From NCBI RefSeq assembly GCF_014650435.1, contig NZ_BMUY01000001.1, positions 372,001-436,000 of the forward strand: a stretch of 64,000 nucleotides of DNA, in the 5' to 3' direction. The stretch comes from Streptomyces tendae (GTDB lineage Bacteria; Actinomycetota; Actinomycetes; Streptomycetales; Streptomycetaceae). Position numbers and translations under genes: made by a program. The notes under the pieces are model-generated. The model was given only the letters and a program-made list of their open reading frames with translations, searched no databases and had not been told where the DNA came from. This document shows, in pieces, positions 29,488-36,887 of the stretch (the stretch's first letter is position 1; each line of letters starts with the position of its first letter).

Positions 29488-30066
29488 GTGGGGACCGTAA
29501 CGATCGGCGTGTCGATCGCGGTCCCGGAGCCTCACGGCAGCAAGCTCCAGCAGCTGCGCGCGGGCTTCGGCGACGCCGCTGCTCACGGCATCCCCACGCA
29601 CGTCACCCTGCTGCCGCCGACCGAGGTCGACGGCGCCGCGCTGCCCGCCGTCGAGGCGCACCTGGCGGAGGTGGCGGCGCGCGGCCGGCCCTTCCCGATG
29701 CGGCTGTCCGGCACCGGGACCTTCCGCCCGCTCTCGCCGGTCGTCTTCGTCCAGGTGGTCGAGGGCGCGGCGGCCTGCTCCTGGCTGCAGAAGCGGGTGC
29801 GCGACGCGTCCGGCCCCGTCCCCCGCGAACTGCAGTTCCCCTACCACCCGCACGTCACCGTGGCGCACGGCATCGAGGAGGCGGCGATGGACCGCGCCTA
29901 CGAGGAGCTGTCCGACTACGAGGCCCAGTGGCCCTGCACCGGCTTCGCGCTGTACGAGCAGGGCCCGGACGCGGTGTGGCGCAAGCTGCGCGAGTTCCCC
30001 TTCGGCAGCGCCACGGTGCCCCCGCAGGCCGGACGTGTGGAGAGCGGCACCCTGCCCACCCGCTAG
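29488..30066 (+). CDS. 2'-5' RNA ligase/LigT-like phosphoesterase
   Basis: The protein has 192 residues with the 2H phosphoesterase fold. Both catalytic motifs are present: THVTLLPP near residue 37 and HPHVTVAHG near 129. Members open or form 2'-5' or cyclic phosphodiesters in RNA or nucleotides; the natural substrate here is unknown. The reading frame opens at 29452, but I chose the GTG with AGGAGA five bases upstream and the conserved TIGVSIAVPEPHG just after it. It is convergent with the DprE2-like gene, with 25 bp between. Confidence 0.88.
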   Translation: MGTVTIGVSIAVPEPHGSKLQQLRAGFGDAAAHGIPTHVTLLPPTEVDGAALPAVEAHLAEVAARGRPFPMRLSGTGTFRPLSPVVFVQVVEGAAACSWLQKRVRDASGPVPRELQFPYHPHVTVAHGIEEAAMDRAYEELSDYEAQWPCTGFALYEQGPDAVWRKLREFPFGSATVPPQAGRVESGTLPTR

Positions 30067-30091
30067 CCGGGGAGGGCCGGGGCCGCGCGCC

Positions 30092-30847
30092 TCACACCGG
30101 CAGCCGCCGGAAGACGGTCCGCGGCAGGTGCCGCAGGGCCGACATCACCACCCGCAGCGCACCCGGCACCCACACCGTCTCCGAGCGCCGCCGCAGCCCC
30201 AGCTCGATCGCCGTGGCGACCGCCTCGGGCGTCGTGGCGAGCGGCGCCTCCGCCATCCCCTCGGTCATCCGCGACCGCACGAACCCTGGCCGTACGACCA
30301 TGACGTGCACGCCCGTGCCGTGCAGCGCGTCGCCCAGGCCCTGCGCGAAGGCGTCCAGGCCCGCCTTGCTGGAGCCGTAGATGAAGTTGGCGCGGCGGGC
30401 CCGCTCACCGGCCACGGAGGAGAGCACCACCAGCGAGCCGTGCCCCTGCGCCTGCAGGGAGCGGGCGGCGACCAGCCCGGCCGAGACGGCACCGGTGTAG
30501 TTGGTCTGCGCCACCCGCACCGCGTTCAGCGGCTCGCGCTCGTCGTGCGCCTGGTCGCCCAGGATGCCGAAGGCCAGCAGCACCAGGTCGATGTCGCCCT
30601 CGGCGAACACCTTGCCGAGCGCCGCCTCGTGGGACTCGGGGTCCAGTGCGTCGAAGGCGGCCGTGCGCACCTCGGCGCCGAGGCCGCGCAGCTCCTCGGC
30701 GGCCGCCTCCAGGGCGGGGGAGGGGCGCCCGGCCAGCCACACCGTACGGGTGCGGCGGGCCACCAGACGGCGCACGGTGGCGAGCGCGATCTCGGACGTA
30801 CCGCCGAGGACGAGGAGGGACTGGGGGAGGCCGAAGGCGTCCTTCAC
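30092..30847 (-). CDS. Decaprenylphosphoryl-keto-ribose reductase (DprE2-like)
   Basis: The protein has 251 residues and is a short-chain dehydrogenase. The NAD loop is LVLGGTSEIALA near 13-24, the catalytic serine lies in VVLSSVAGERAR, and the YxxxK pair is YGSSKAG near 158. It matches mycobacterial DprE2, which reduces decaprenyl-phospho-2-keto-arabinose to decaprenyl-phospho-arabinose. It lies 34 bases downstream of the DprE1-like gene on the same strand, so both steps of the epimerisation are made together. Lipid chain length in Streptomyces is not shown by the sequence. Confidence 0.9.
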   Translation of the reverse strand: MKDAFGLPQSLLVLGGTSEIALATVRRLVARRTRTVWLAGRPSPALEAAAEELRGLGAEVRTAAFDALDPESHEAALGKVFAEGDIDLVLLAFGILGDQAHDEREPLNAVRVAQTNYTGAVSAGLVAARSLQAQGHGSLVVLSSVAGERARRANFIYGSSKAGLDAFAQGLGDALHGTGVHVMVVRPGFVRSRMTEGMAEAPLATTPEAVATAIELGLRRRSETVWVPGALRVVMSALRHLPRTVFRRLPV

Positions 30848-30881
30848 GGCTGCTCCAGACAGGTCGGGGTGGCGGGGGGCG

Positions 30882-32255
30882 TCAGAGGGCGAGGCGGCGG
30901 GCCAGGTCGGACACGAACACCCCGCGCGGGTCCAGCTCCGCGCGCAGGGCGCGGAAGTCGTCCAGGCGGGGGTACATCGCGGCGAGCAGTTCCGGGCGCA
31001 GCCGGGAGTCCTTGGCGAGGTAGACCCGGCCGCCCGCGTGAGCGACCTCCTCGTCCAGCTCGTCCAGGAACGCGCCGAGCCCCGGCAGGCCCGCCGGGAT
31101 GTCCAGGGCGAGGGTCCAGCCCGGCACGGGGAAGGAGAGCCAGCCCGGGTCGGCCTCGCCGAAGCGCTTGAGGACGGCCAGGAAGGAGGGGCAGCGGCGG
31201 GCGGAGATGCGCCGCACGATCGAGCGCAGGGCCTCCTCCCGGCCGTGCCCGACGACGAACTGGTACTGCACGAAACCCCCGCGGCCGTAGACCCGGTTCC
31301 AGTGCGGGACGCCGTCCAGCGGGTGGAAGAAGGTGGAGATCCGCTGGAGCCTGCCCCGGCTGCACCGGGGGGCCTTGCGGTACCAGACCTCGTTGAACAG
31401 GCCCACCGTGGTCCGGCCGAGCAGTCCGTCCGGCACCAGGTCGGGGGCGGCCGGCAGGCGGGAGGTGCGGAAGGCCAGCGGCGCGCGCCGGGCGCGGGAG
31501 CGGGCGGGCAGCGCGTCCAGCGGGGCGTGGTCGCCGCGTGTGAGCACCGCGCGGCCGGTCGCCCGGCCGCGCGCGAGGAGGTCGATCCAGGCGACCGAGT
31601 AGCGGTAGCGGTGGTCGGTGGCGGTCAGCCGGGTCATCAGGTCGTCCAGGTCGCCGGCCCGCTCGGTGTCGACCGACATCAGCGCCGTCTCGACCGGCTG
31701 GAGCCGCAGCGTCGCGGTGAGGATCACCCCGGTCAGCCCCATGCCGCCCGCGGTCGCCTCGAACAGCGGCGTGCCCGGGGTGACGGTACGGACCCGGCCG
31801 TCGGCGGTGAGCAGCTCCAGGGAGAGCACGTGCCGCGTGAAGGACCCCGACACGTGGTGGTTCTTGCCGTGGATGTCCGCGCCGATCGCCCCGCCGACCG
31901 TCACATAGCGGGTGCCGGGCGTCACCGGCACGAACCAGCCGAGCGGCAGCAGGACCTCCATCAGCCGGTGCAGGGAGACACCCGCGTCGCACAGCACGGT
32001 GCCGCCCGCGACGTCGACCGCGTGCACGCGGTCCAGGGCCGTCATGTCGAGCACGGCACCCCCCGCGTTCTGCGCCGCGTCCCCGTACGCCCGCCCGAGC
32101 CCCCGCGCGACGGCGCCGCGGACCCCGCAGTCCCGGACGGCGACGGCCGCCTCCTCGTACGTCCGCGGACGCACGACGAGCGCTCCGGTGGGCGCCGTAC
32201 GGCCCCAGCCGGTGACGGTGCCCCAGTCGGCGTCGGGAACGGTGTCGGCAGACAT
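30882..32255 (-). CDS. Decaprenylphosphoryl-ribose 2-oxidase (DprE1-like)
   Basis: The protein has 457 residues, near the mycobacterial size. It oxidises the 2'-hydroxyl of lipid-linked ribose with FAD. The vanillyl-alcohol-oxidase-type FAD site is GRAYGDAAQNAGG and TVGGAIGADIHGKNHH (positions 115-130). The substrate side has LSFPVPGWTLALDIP. In Mycobacterium tuberculosis the matching stretch is GWNxCVDFP as I recall, with Cys387 the anchor of benzothiazinone drugs; here that position is alanine. The end DPRGVFVSDLARRLAL is typical. It is divergent from the PAP2-UbiA-GtrA genes. Confidence 0.92.
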   Translation of the reverse strand: MSADTVPDADWGTVTGWGRTAPTGALVVRPRTYEEAAVAVRDCGVRGAVARGLGRAYGDAAQNAGGAVLDMTALDRVHAVDVAGGTVLCDAGVSLHRLMEVLLPLGWFVPVTPGTRYVTVGGAIGADIHGKNHHVSGSFTRHVLSLELLTADGRVRTVTPGTPLFEATAGGMGLTGVILTATLRLQPVETALMSVDTERAGDLDDLMTRLTATDHRYRYSVAWIDLLARGRATGRAVLTRGDHAPLDALPARSRARRAPLAFRTSRLPAAPDLVPDGLLGRTTVGLFNEVWYRKAPRCSRGRLQRISTFFHPLDGVPHWNRVYGRGGFVQYQFVVGHGREEALRSIVRRISARRCPSFLAVLKRFGEADPGWLSFPVPGWTLALDIPAGLPGLGAFLDELDEEVAHAGGRVYLAKDSRLRPELLAAMYPRLDDFRALRAELDPRGVFVSDLARRLAL

Positions 32256-32398
32256 GGCGGTGACCGTATCGCCCCTGTCCGTCCCTGTGTGAAGGATTGG
32301 TTCCAGAACATTCGGAGCATCCCTGAAACGGGTGATTAATGGTATGTCGCTCCGGTGTGCCCGCCCTCCCGTGCCACGGGCGTGGACAGTGAGTCCAC
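32256..32398. promoter_or_regulatory. Shared divergent promoter region of the arabinose-lipid genes
   Basis: These 143 bp separate the DprE1-DprE2 operon from the PAP2-UbiA-GtrA-YihY operon and must hold both promoters. The middle (32285-32345) is locally AT-rich, with GGTTCCAGAACATTC near 32299 containing a short palindrome-like GGTTCCAGAAC. I see no convincing -35/-10 pair. Confidence 0.4.
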
Positions 32399-32908
32399 AT
32401 GGACGACCTCGACGACATGGACCACCGGATCGTCAGCGCGCTCAGGGCCTGCGGAACCGACCCGCGCGTGGCCGGCGCCGCGCGCGCCCTGTCCTGGGCC
32501 GGGGAGCACGGGGCGCTGTGGCTCGCGGCGGGCCTCACCGCGGCCGCCGTGGACCCGCCGCGGCGCACGGCCTGGCTGCGCGGCACCGCGCTCACCGCGG
32601 GCGCCCACGTCGTCAGCATGGGCGTGAAGCGGGTCGTGCGCCGCCCCCGCCCCGCGCACGTCGTCCCCCTGGTGCGCACCGCCGGCCGGCACTCCTTCCC
32701 CAGCTCCCACGCCACCTCGGCCGCCGCGGCCGCCGTCGTCTTCGGGGCGCTCGGGGTGCGTGCCGCCTGGCCGCTCGCCGCCGCCGTGTGCGCCTCCCGG
32801 CTGGTCGTCGGCGTCCACTACCCCACGGACGTCGCGGCGGGCGCCGCCCTGGGCGCGCTCACCGCCCGGCTCGGCGCCGACTGGATGCGCGGAGGCACCC
32901 GTGACTGA
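32399..32908 (+). CDS. PAP2-type phospholipid phosphatase (DPPR phosphatase-like)
   Basis: The protein has 169 residues with several hydrophobic helices. The three phosphatase motifs are KRVVRRPRP near 78, PSSHATS near 101, and SRLVVGVHYPTD near 136. By its place next to the UbiA-type enzyme it corresponds to mycobacterial Rv3807c, proposed to remove the 5-phosphate from decaprenyl-phospho-ribose-phosphate. It overlaps the next gene by eight bases. The ATG lacks a strong purine-rich site (GTGAGTCCAC precedes). Confidence 0.85.
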   Translation: MDDLDDMDHRIVSALRACGTDPRVAGAARALSWAGEHGALWLAAGLTAAAVDPPRRTAWLRGTALTAGAHVVSMGVKRVVRRPRPAHVVPLVRTAGRHSFPSSHATSAAAAAVVFGALGVRAAWPLAAAVCASRLVVGVHYPTDVAAGAALGALTARLGADWMRGGTRD

Positions 32909-33869
32909 CACGGCCGTCACCGACACCGCCGTCCTGCGCCAACGCGGCCCCGAACAGCAGCGGGAGCCCGACCCGCCGCGCCGCGCGAGACGGATCTCGG
33001 CCGGGCTGCTGCGCACCGCACGCCCCCGCCAGTGGGTCAAGAACGTCCTGGTCGTCGCCGCCCCGGCCGCCGCCGGCGAGCTGTTCTCCGCGCCCGCGCT
33101 GGGCCGGCTCGCCCTGGTCTTCGTCCTGTTCACCGCCTCCGCCGCCGCCGTCTACCTCGTCAACGACGCCCGGGACGCCGAGGCCGACCGCGCCCACCCC
33201 GTCAAACGGCACCGCCCGGTCGCCGCCGGAGACGTCCCGGTGCCGCTCGCCTACGCCGTCGGAGGCGTCCTGGGCGTCCTGGCGCCCGCCCTCGCCGCCT
33301 GGCTGTGCCCCCCGCCCGTCGCGGCCCTGCTGACCGCCTACCTCGCCATGCAACTGGCGTACTGCGTCAGCCTCAAGCACGTCCTGGTCGTCGACCTCGC
33401 CGTCGTCACCACCGGCTTCCTGATGCGCGCGATGATCGGCGGGCTCGCGCTCGGCATCCCGCTGTCGCGCTGGTTCCTCATCACGACCGGCTTCGGCGCC
33501 CTGTTCATGGTCGCCGCCAAGCGCTACTCGGAAGCCGTGCAGATGGCCGGGAAGCAGGGCGCCACGCGCGCGCTGCTCACCGAGTACACCACCGGCTACC
33601 TGCGCTTCGTCTGGCAGCTCGCCGCCGGGGTCGCCGTCCTCGGCTACTGCCTGTGGGCCATGGAGGAGGGCGGCGTCCCGCACACCAGCGTGCTGCCCTG
33701 GCGCCAGCTCTCCATGATCGCCTTCGTCCTCGCCGTGCTGCGCTACGCCGTCTTCGCCGACCGCGGCACCGCGGGCGAACCCGAGGACGTCGTCCTGCGC
33801 GACCGCGCCCTCGCGCTGATCGGCGTGGTCTGGCTCGCGATGTACGGCCTGGCGGTGGCCAATTGGTAG
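32901..33869 (+). CDS. UbiA-family DPPR synthase-like prenyl-phosphate transferase
   Basis: The protein has 322 residues and about nine helices. The UbiA aspartate motif NDARDAEADRAHPVKRHRP, near residues 86-104, is almost that of mycobacterial UbiA (Rv3806c), which moves 5-phosphoribose from PRPP to decaprenyl phosphate. A second motif follows at YCVSLKHVLVVDLAVV. I chose the GTG with GGAGG five bases upstream. It overlaps the PAP2 gene by eight bases and the GtrA gene by seven. It should supply the first lipid intermediate for DprE1. Confidence 0.92.
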   Translation: MTDTAVTDTAVLRQRGPEQQREPDPPRRARRISAGLLRTARPRQWVKNVLVVAAPAAAGELFSAPALGRLALVFVLFTASAAAVYLVNDARDAEADRAHPVKRHRPVAAGDVPVPLAYAVGGVLGVLAPALAAWLCPPPVAALLTAYLAMQLAYCVSLKHVLVVDLAVVTTGFLMRAMIGGLALGIPLSRWFLITTGFGALFMVAAKRYSEAVQMAGKQGATRALLTEYTTGYLRFVWQLAAGVAVLGYCLWAMEEGGVPHTSVLPWRQLSMIAFVLAVLRYAVFADRGTAGEPEDVVLRDRALALIGVVWLAMYGLAVANW

Positions 33870-34336
33870 CCGACCGGCGCGAACTGCTGGGCTTCGCCGG
33901 TGTCGGTCTGCTCGCCTACGCCGTCGACCTCGGCCTCTTCACCTGGCTGCGCGGCCCGGCCGGTCTCGGCCCGCTCACCGCCAAGACGCTCTCCTTCGTC
34001 GCCGGGTGCTCGGTCGCCTACGCGGGCAACGCGCTGGGCACCTACCGCCACCTCGGCCGCCCCCGGGGCCTGCGCCCCTACGCGGTGTTCTTCGCCGTGA
34101 ACGCCGCGGGCGCCGCCGTACAACTGCTCTGCCTGGCCGTCAGCCACTACGGGCTCGGCCTCACCTCGCAGCGCGCCGACACGGTCTCCGGCGCCGGCGT
34201 CGGCATGCTCCTGGGCACGATCCTGCGCTTCTGGGGCACAAGGACACTGGTCTTCCGGTCCACGGCCGGATCCGGAGACCGGTCTGGATCATGGAACGGG
34301 ACGAACGGGGGCAGGGTCGGATCATGGACTGGCTGA
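33863..34336 (+). CDS. GtrA-family membrane protein
   Basis: The protein has 157 residues with four hydrophobic helices (LLGFAGVGLLAYAVDLGLF, then a GLGPLTAKTLSFVAGCSVAY segment with the GtrA-type N..y.f pattern, and two more). GtrA proteins help flip or carry lipid-linked sugars; the mycobacterial relative in the arabinose-lipid cluster is Rv3789. The only plausible start is TTG at 33863, overlapping the UbiA-like gene by seven bases. The last 20 residues (after FRSTAG) are an unusual Ser/Gly/Asn tail that also encodes the start of the YihY gene. Confidence 0.8.
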   Translation: MVADRRELLGFAGVGLLAYAVDLGLFTWLRGPAGLGPLTAKTLSFVAGCSVAYAGNALGTYRHLGRPRGLRPYAVFFAVNAAGAAVQLLCLAVSHYGLGLTSQRADTVSGAGVGMLLGTILRFWGTRTLVFRSTAGSGDRSGSWNGTNGGRVGSWTG

Positions 34337-35280
34337 AGAAGCTCCCCGTCGTGGGACCGTGGATCGCCCGCCTGATGACCACGCACGCGTGGCGCTCCTA
34401 CGAGCGGCTCGACCGGGTGAAGTGGTCGAGGCTGGCCGCAGCCATGACCTTCACCAGCTTCGTCGCGCTCTTCCCGCTGCTGAGCCTGGCCGCCGCCGTC
34501 GCCGCCGCCACGCTGAACAAGCAGCAGCAGGACAAGCTCCAGGACAAGCTCGCCGAGCAGATCCCCGGCATCTCCGACCAGCTGAACATCCAGGGCCTCG
34601 TCGACAACGCCGGCACCGTCGGAGTGATCTCCGCGCTCCTGCTGCTGTTCACCGGCATGGGCTGGATCGAGGCCACGAGGGGCTGTCTGCGCGCCGTCTG
34701 GGAACTGCCCGACGAGGAGGAGAACCCGGTCCTGCACCGGGCCAAGGACGCGGGCGTCCTCGTCGGCCTCGGCGGCGCGCTGCTGATCACGGTCGGCATC
34801 TCCACCGTCGCCTCGGCGCTGGTCGGCTGGATCATCCGCACGATCGGCCTCGCCCAGGGCGGGGTCGGCGGCGTCCTGCTCTACGTCGCCGCCTTCGCCG
34901 TCGCCGTGCTCGCCGACTTCCTGCTGCTGCTGTACGTGCTGACCCTGCTGCCCGGCGTCCAGCCCGAGCGCCGCCGCCTGGTGGTCGCCGCGCTGATCGG
35001 CGCGGTCGGCTTCGAACTGCTGAAGCTGCTGCTCAGCGGCTACATCCAGGGCGTCGCGGCGAAGAGCATGTACGGCGCCTTCGGCGTCCCCGTCGCCCTG
35101 CTGCTGTGGATCAACTTCACCGCGAAGCTGGTGCTGTTCTGCGCCGCCTGGACCGCGACCGGCAGCAAGGCGCAGGAGCTGGGCGAGGAGGGCGCCGGAA
35201 ACGACGGCGGCACGGGCGGCCCGGACGTCAAGGACGGGTCCGGCGGCGGACCAGGTCCGGCAGCGGCCACCTCCGGTTGA
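34324..35280 (+). CDS. YihY/BrkB-family membrane protein
   Basis: The protein has 318 residues and about six helices. Family features are the N-terminal RLAAAMTFTSFVALFPLLSL, a central GMGWIEATRGCLRAVWE, and GVPVALLLWINFTAKLVLF. The function of the family is unsettled; it has been linked to envelope stability. An in-frame ATG at 34291 would add 11 residues; neither start has a strong ribosome site. The gene overlaps the GtrA gene by 13 bases, and its last 53 bases overlap the convergent carboxypeptidase gene. The acidic glycine-rich C-terminal tail is what lies in that overlap. Confidence 0.85.
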   Translation: MDWLKKLPVVGPWIARLMTTHAWRSYERLDRVKWSRLAAAMTFTSFVALFPLLSLAAAVAAATLNKQQQDKLQDKLAEQIPGISDQLNIQGLVDNAGTVGVISALLLLFTGMGWIEATRGCLRAVWELPDEEENPVLHRAKDAGVLVGLGGALLITVGISTVASALVGWIIRTIGLAQGGVGGVLLYVAAFAVAVLADFLLLLYVLTLLPGVQPERRRLVVAALIGAVGFELLKLLLSGYIQGVAAKSMYGAFGVPVALLLWINFTAKLVLFCAAWTATGSKAQELGEEGAGNDGGTGGPDVKDGSGGGPGPAAATSG

Positions 35281-36502
35281 CCAGGAACGCGCCGCCCGCG
35301 AGCAGCACCAGCACCCCCGCGGTGATGCCGGCCGCGATCCCGACCCCACCGGCCCCGTGCGCGGTCGAGGCGCCCGCCACCGGCTTCGTGCCCGCCGCGC
35401 CCTTCCCGGTGCCGCCGGCCTCACCGGAGGCCCCCGCCGAGGGGCTCGCCTGAGTGGCGCTCCTCGGCCCCACCAGCTCTCCCACCGGCCGCACCTTGCC
35501 GGCCGCCGCGAAACCCCAGTCGAGCAGGCGGGCGGTCTCCTTGTAGACCTCGTTGTGCTCGTCCTTCGCCGGGTTCATCACGGTGACGAGCAGCACCCGG
35601 CCGCCGCGCTCGGCGACACCCGTGAAAGTGGAACCCGCGTTGGTGGTGTTGCCGTTCTTCACGCCCGCGATGCCGGGGTAGACCTCGACGTCGGAGTCAC
35701 CGGCCAGGAGCCGGTTGGTGTTCTGGATCTCGAAGGACTCGCGGGACGTCTTGCCCTTCTTGTTCTTCGTGGTCTCGCCGGGGAACTTCGCGCGGACCGT
35801 CGAGGCGTACTCGCGGAAGTCCTTCTTCTGCAGACCCGAACGGGCGAACAGCGTCAGGTCGTACGCGGACGACACCTGCCCCGGCATGTCGTAGCCGTCG
35901 GGGCTGACCGCGGTGGTGTCGAGGGCCTGCAGTTCCTCGGCGTGCGCGTTCATGTCCTCGACGGTCTGCTCGACGCCGTCGTTCATCGCCGACAGCACGT
36001 GCACCGCGTCGTTGCCGGACCGCAGGAAGACCCCGAGCCACAGGTCGTGGACGGTGTAGGTCTCGCCCTCCTTGATGCCGACCATGCTGGACCCGGAGCC
36101 GATGCCCGCGAGGTCGGAGGGCTCGACCTTGTGCTTCGTCGTCTTGGGCCACTTCGGCAGCAGCGTGTCCGCGAACAGCATCTTCAGGGTGCTCGCCGGG
36201 GCCAGCCGCCAGTGCGCGTTGTGCGCGGCCAGTACGTCGCCCGACTCGGCGTCCGCGACGATCCACGAACGGGCGGTGAGGTCCTTGGGCAGCACGGGCG
36301 CCCCGCCCGCCAGCTCCACCTGCGTCCCGGGCTTGCCGAGCCGTGCGCCGCCCACGATCGACATCGCCGCCGGCGGAGTGGCCGACGGACTCGTCGACGG
36401 GCTCGGTGCGGCGAGCGCGGCGGGGGAGAGGAGGGCGAGAGCGGTCAGGGCGGCGGAGGTGGCCGTCAGGGATCGCCTGAGGGCCTTCTTGGGAGCGGGC
36501 AC
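35228..36502 (-). CDS. D-alanyl-D-alanine carboxypeptidase, membrane-anchored
   Basis: The protein has 424 residues and belongs to peptidase family S11, which trims peptidoglycan stem peptides outside the membrane. After a signal peptide (about 1-30, ending ALAA), the SxxK motif is PASTLKML, the SxN motif is RSGNDAVH, and the third motif, usually KTG, reads GVKNGNTTNAG. A Gly/Ala-rich linker, a membrane helix (ITAGVLVLLAGGAFLV) and a basic tail end the chain. Upstream in-frame starts exist, but the signal peptide fixes the GTG at 36502. The 3' end overlaps the convergent YihY gene by 53 bases. Confidence 0.92.
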   Translation of the reverse strand: MPAPKKALRRSLTATSAALTALALLSPAALAAPSPSTSPSATPPAAMSIVGGARLGKPGTQVELAGGAPVLPKDLTARSWIVADAESGDVLAAHNAHWRLAPASTLKMLFADTLLPKWPKTTKHKVEPSDLAGIGSGSSMVGIKEGETYTVHDLWLGVFLRSGNDAVHVLSAMNDGVEQTVEDMNAHAEELQALDTTAVSPDGYDMPGQVSSAYDLTLFARSGLQKKDFREYASTVRAKFPGETTKNKKGKTSRESFEIQNTNRLLAGDSDVEVYPGIAGVKNGNTTNAGSTFTGVAERGGRVLLVTVMNPAKDEHNEVYKETARLLDWGFAAAGKVRPVGELVGPRSATQASPSAGASGEAGGTGKGAAGTKPVAGASTAHGAGGVGIAAGITAGVLVLLAGGAFLVNRRWPLPDLVRRRTRP

Positions 36503-36593
36503 GAGCGGAAACGTACCGTCCGCGAGCGGCGCCTTCCCACCCCCCTCCCCACCCCGGGCACGGATCCGGACAGCGTGCGGCGATACTGAAACC

Positions 36594-36833
36594 ATGAAGC
36601 TCAGCCGCCCCGTCTCCTGGTTCCTGCTCGCTTTCGGGGTGTGGAGCTGGATCATCTGGATCACTTTCGTCAAAAACCTGGTCAAGGACGGCAGCGGGCT
36701 CGCCTTCGAGGACGGCGACCCCACGGCGTACTTCTGGGTGCACCTGCTGCTCGCGATCGTCTCCTTCGTATTGGGGACGGTCGTCGGGGTCATCGGGTTG
36801 CGCGGGGTGCGCGCACTGCGCCGAACGCCATAG
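36594..36833 (+). CDS. SCO4848-type small membrane protein
   Basis: The protein has 79 residues and two membrane helices (SWFLLAFGVWSWIIWITFV and YFWVHLLLAIVSFVLGTVVGVI), with a short acidic loop between them and a basic C-terminus. It matches the small actinobacterial membrane family named after SCO4848, of unknown role. The ATG at 36594 starts at the conserved MKLSRPVSW. It is divergent from the carboxypeptidase gene (91 bp) and 54 bp upstream of the metallophosphoesterase gene. Confidence 0.85.
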   Translation: MKLSRPVSWFLLAFGVWSWIIWITFVKNLVKDGSGLAFEDGDPTAYFWVHLLLAIVSFVLGTVVGVIGLRGVRALRRTP

Positions 36834-36887
36834 GCGACGAGGACGTCACGGACGCCCTGGGCGTCACAACCGAGGGGATACGACGGC

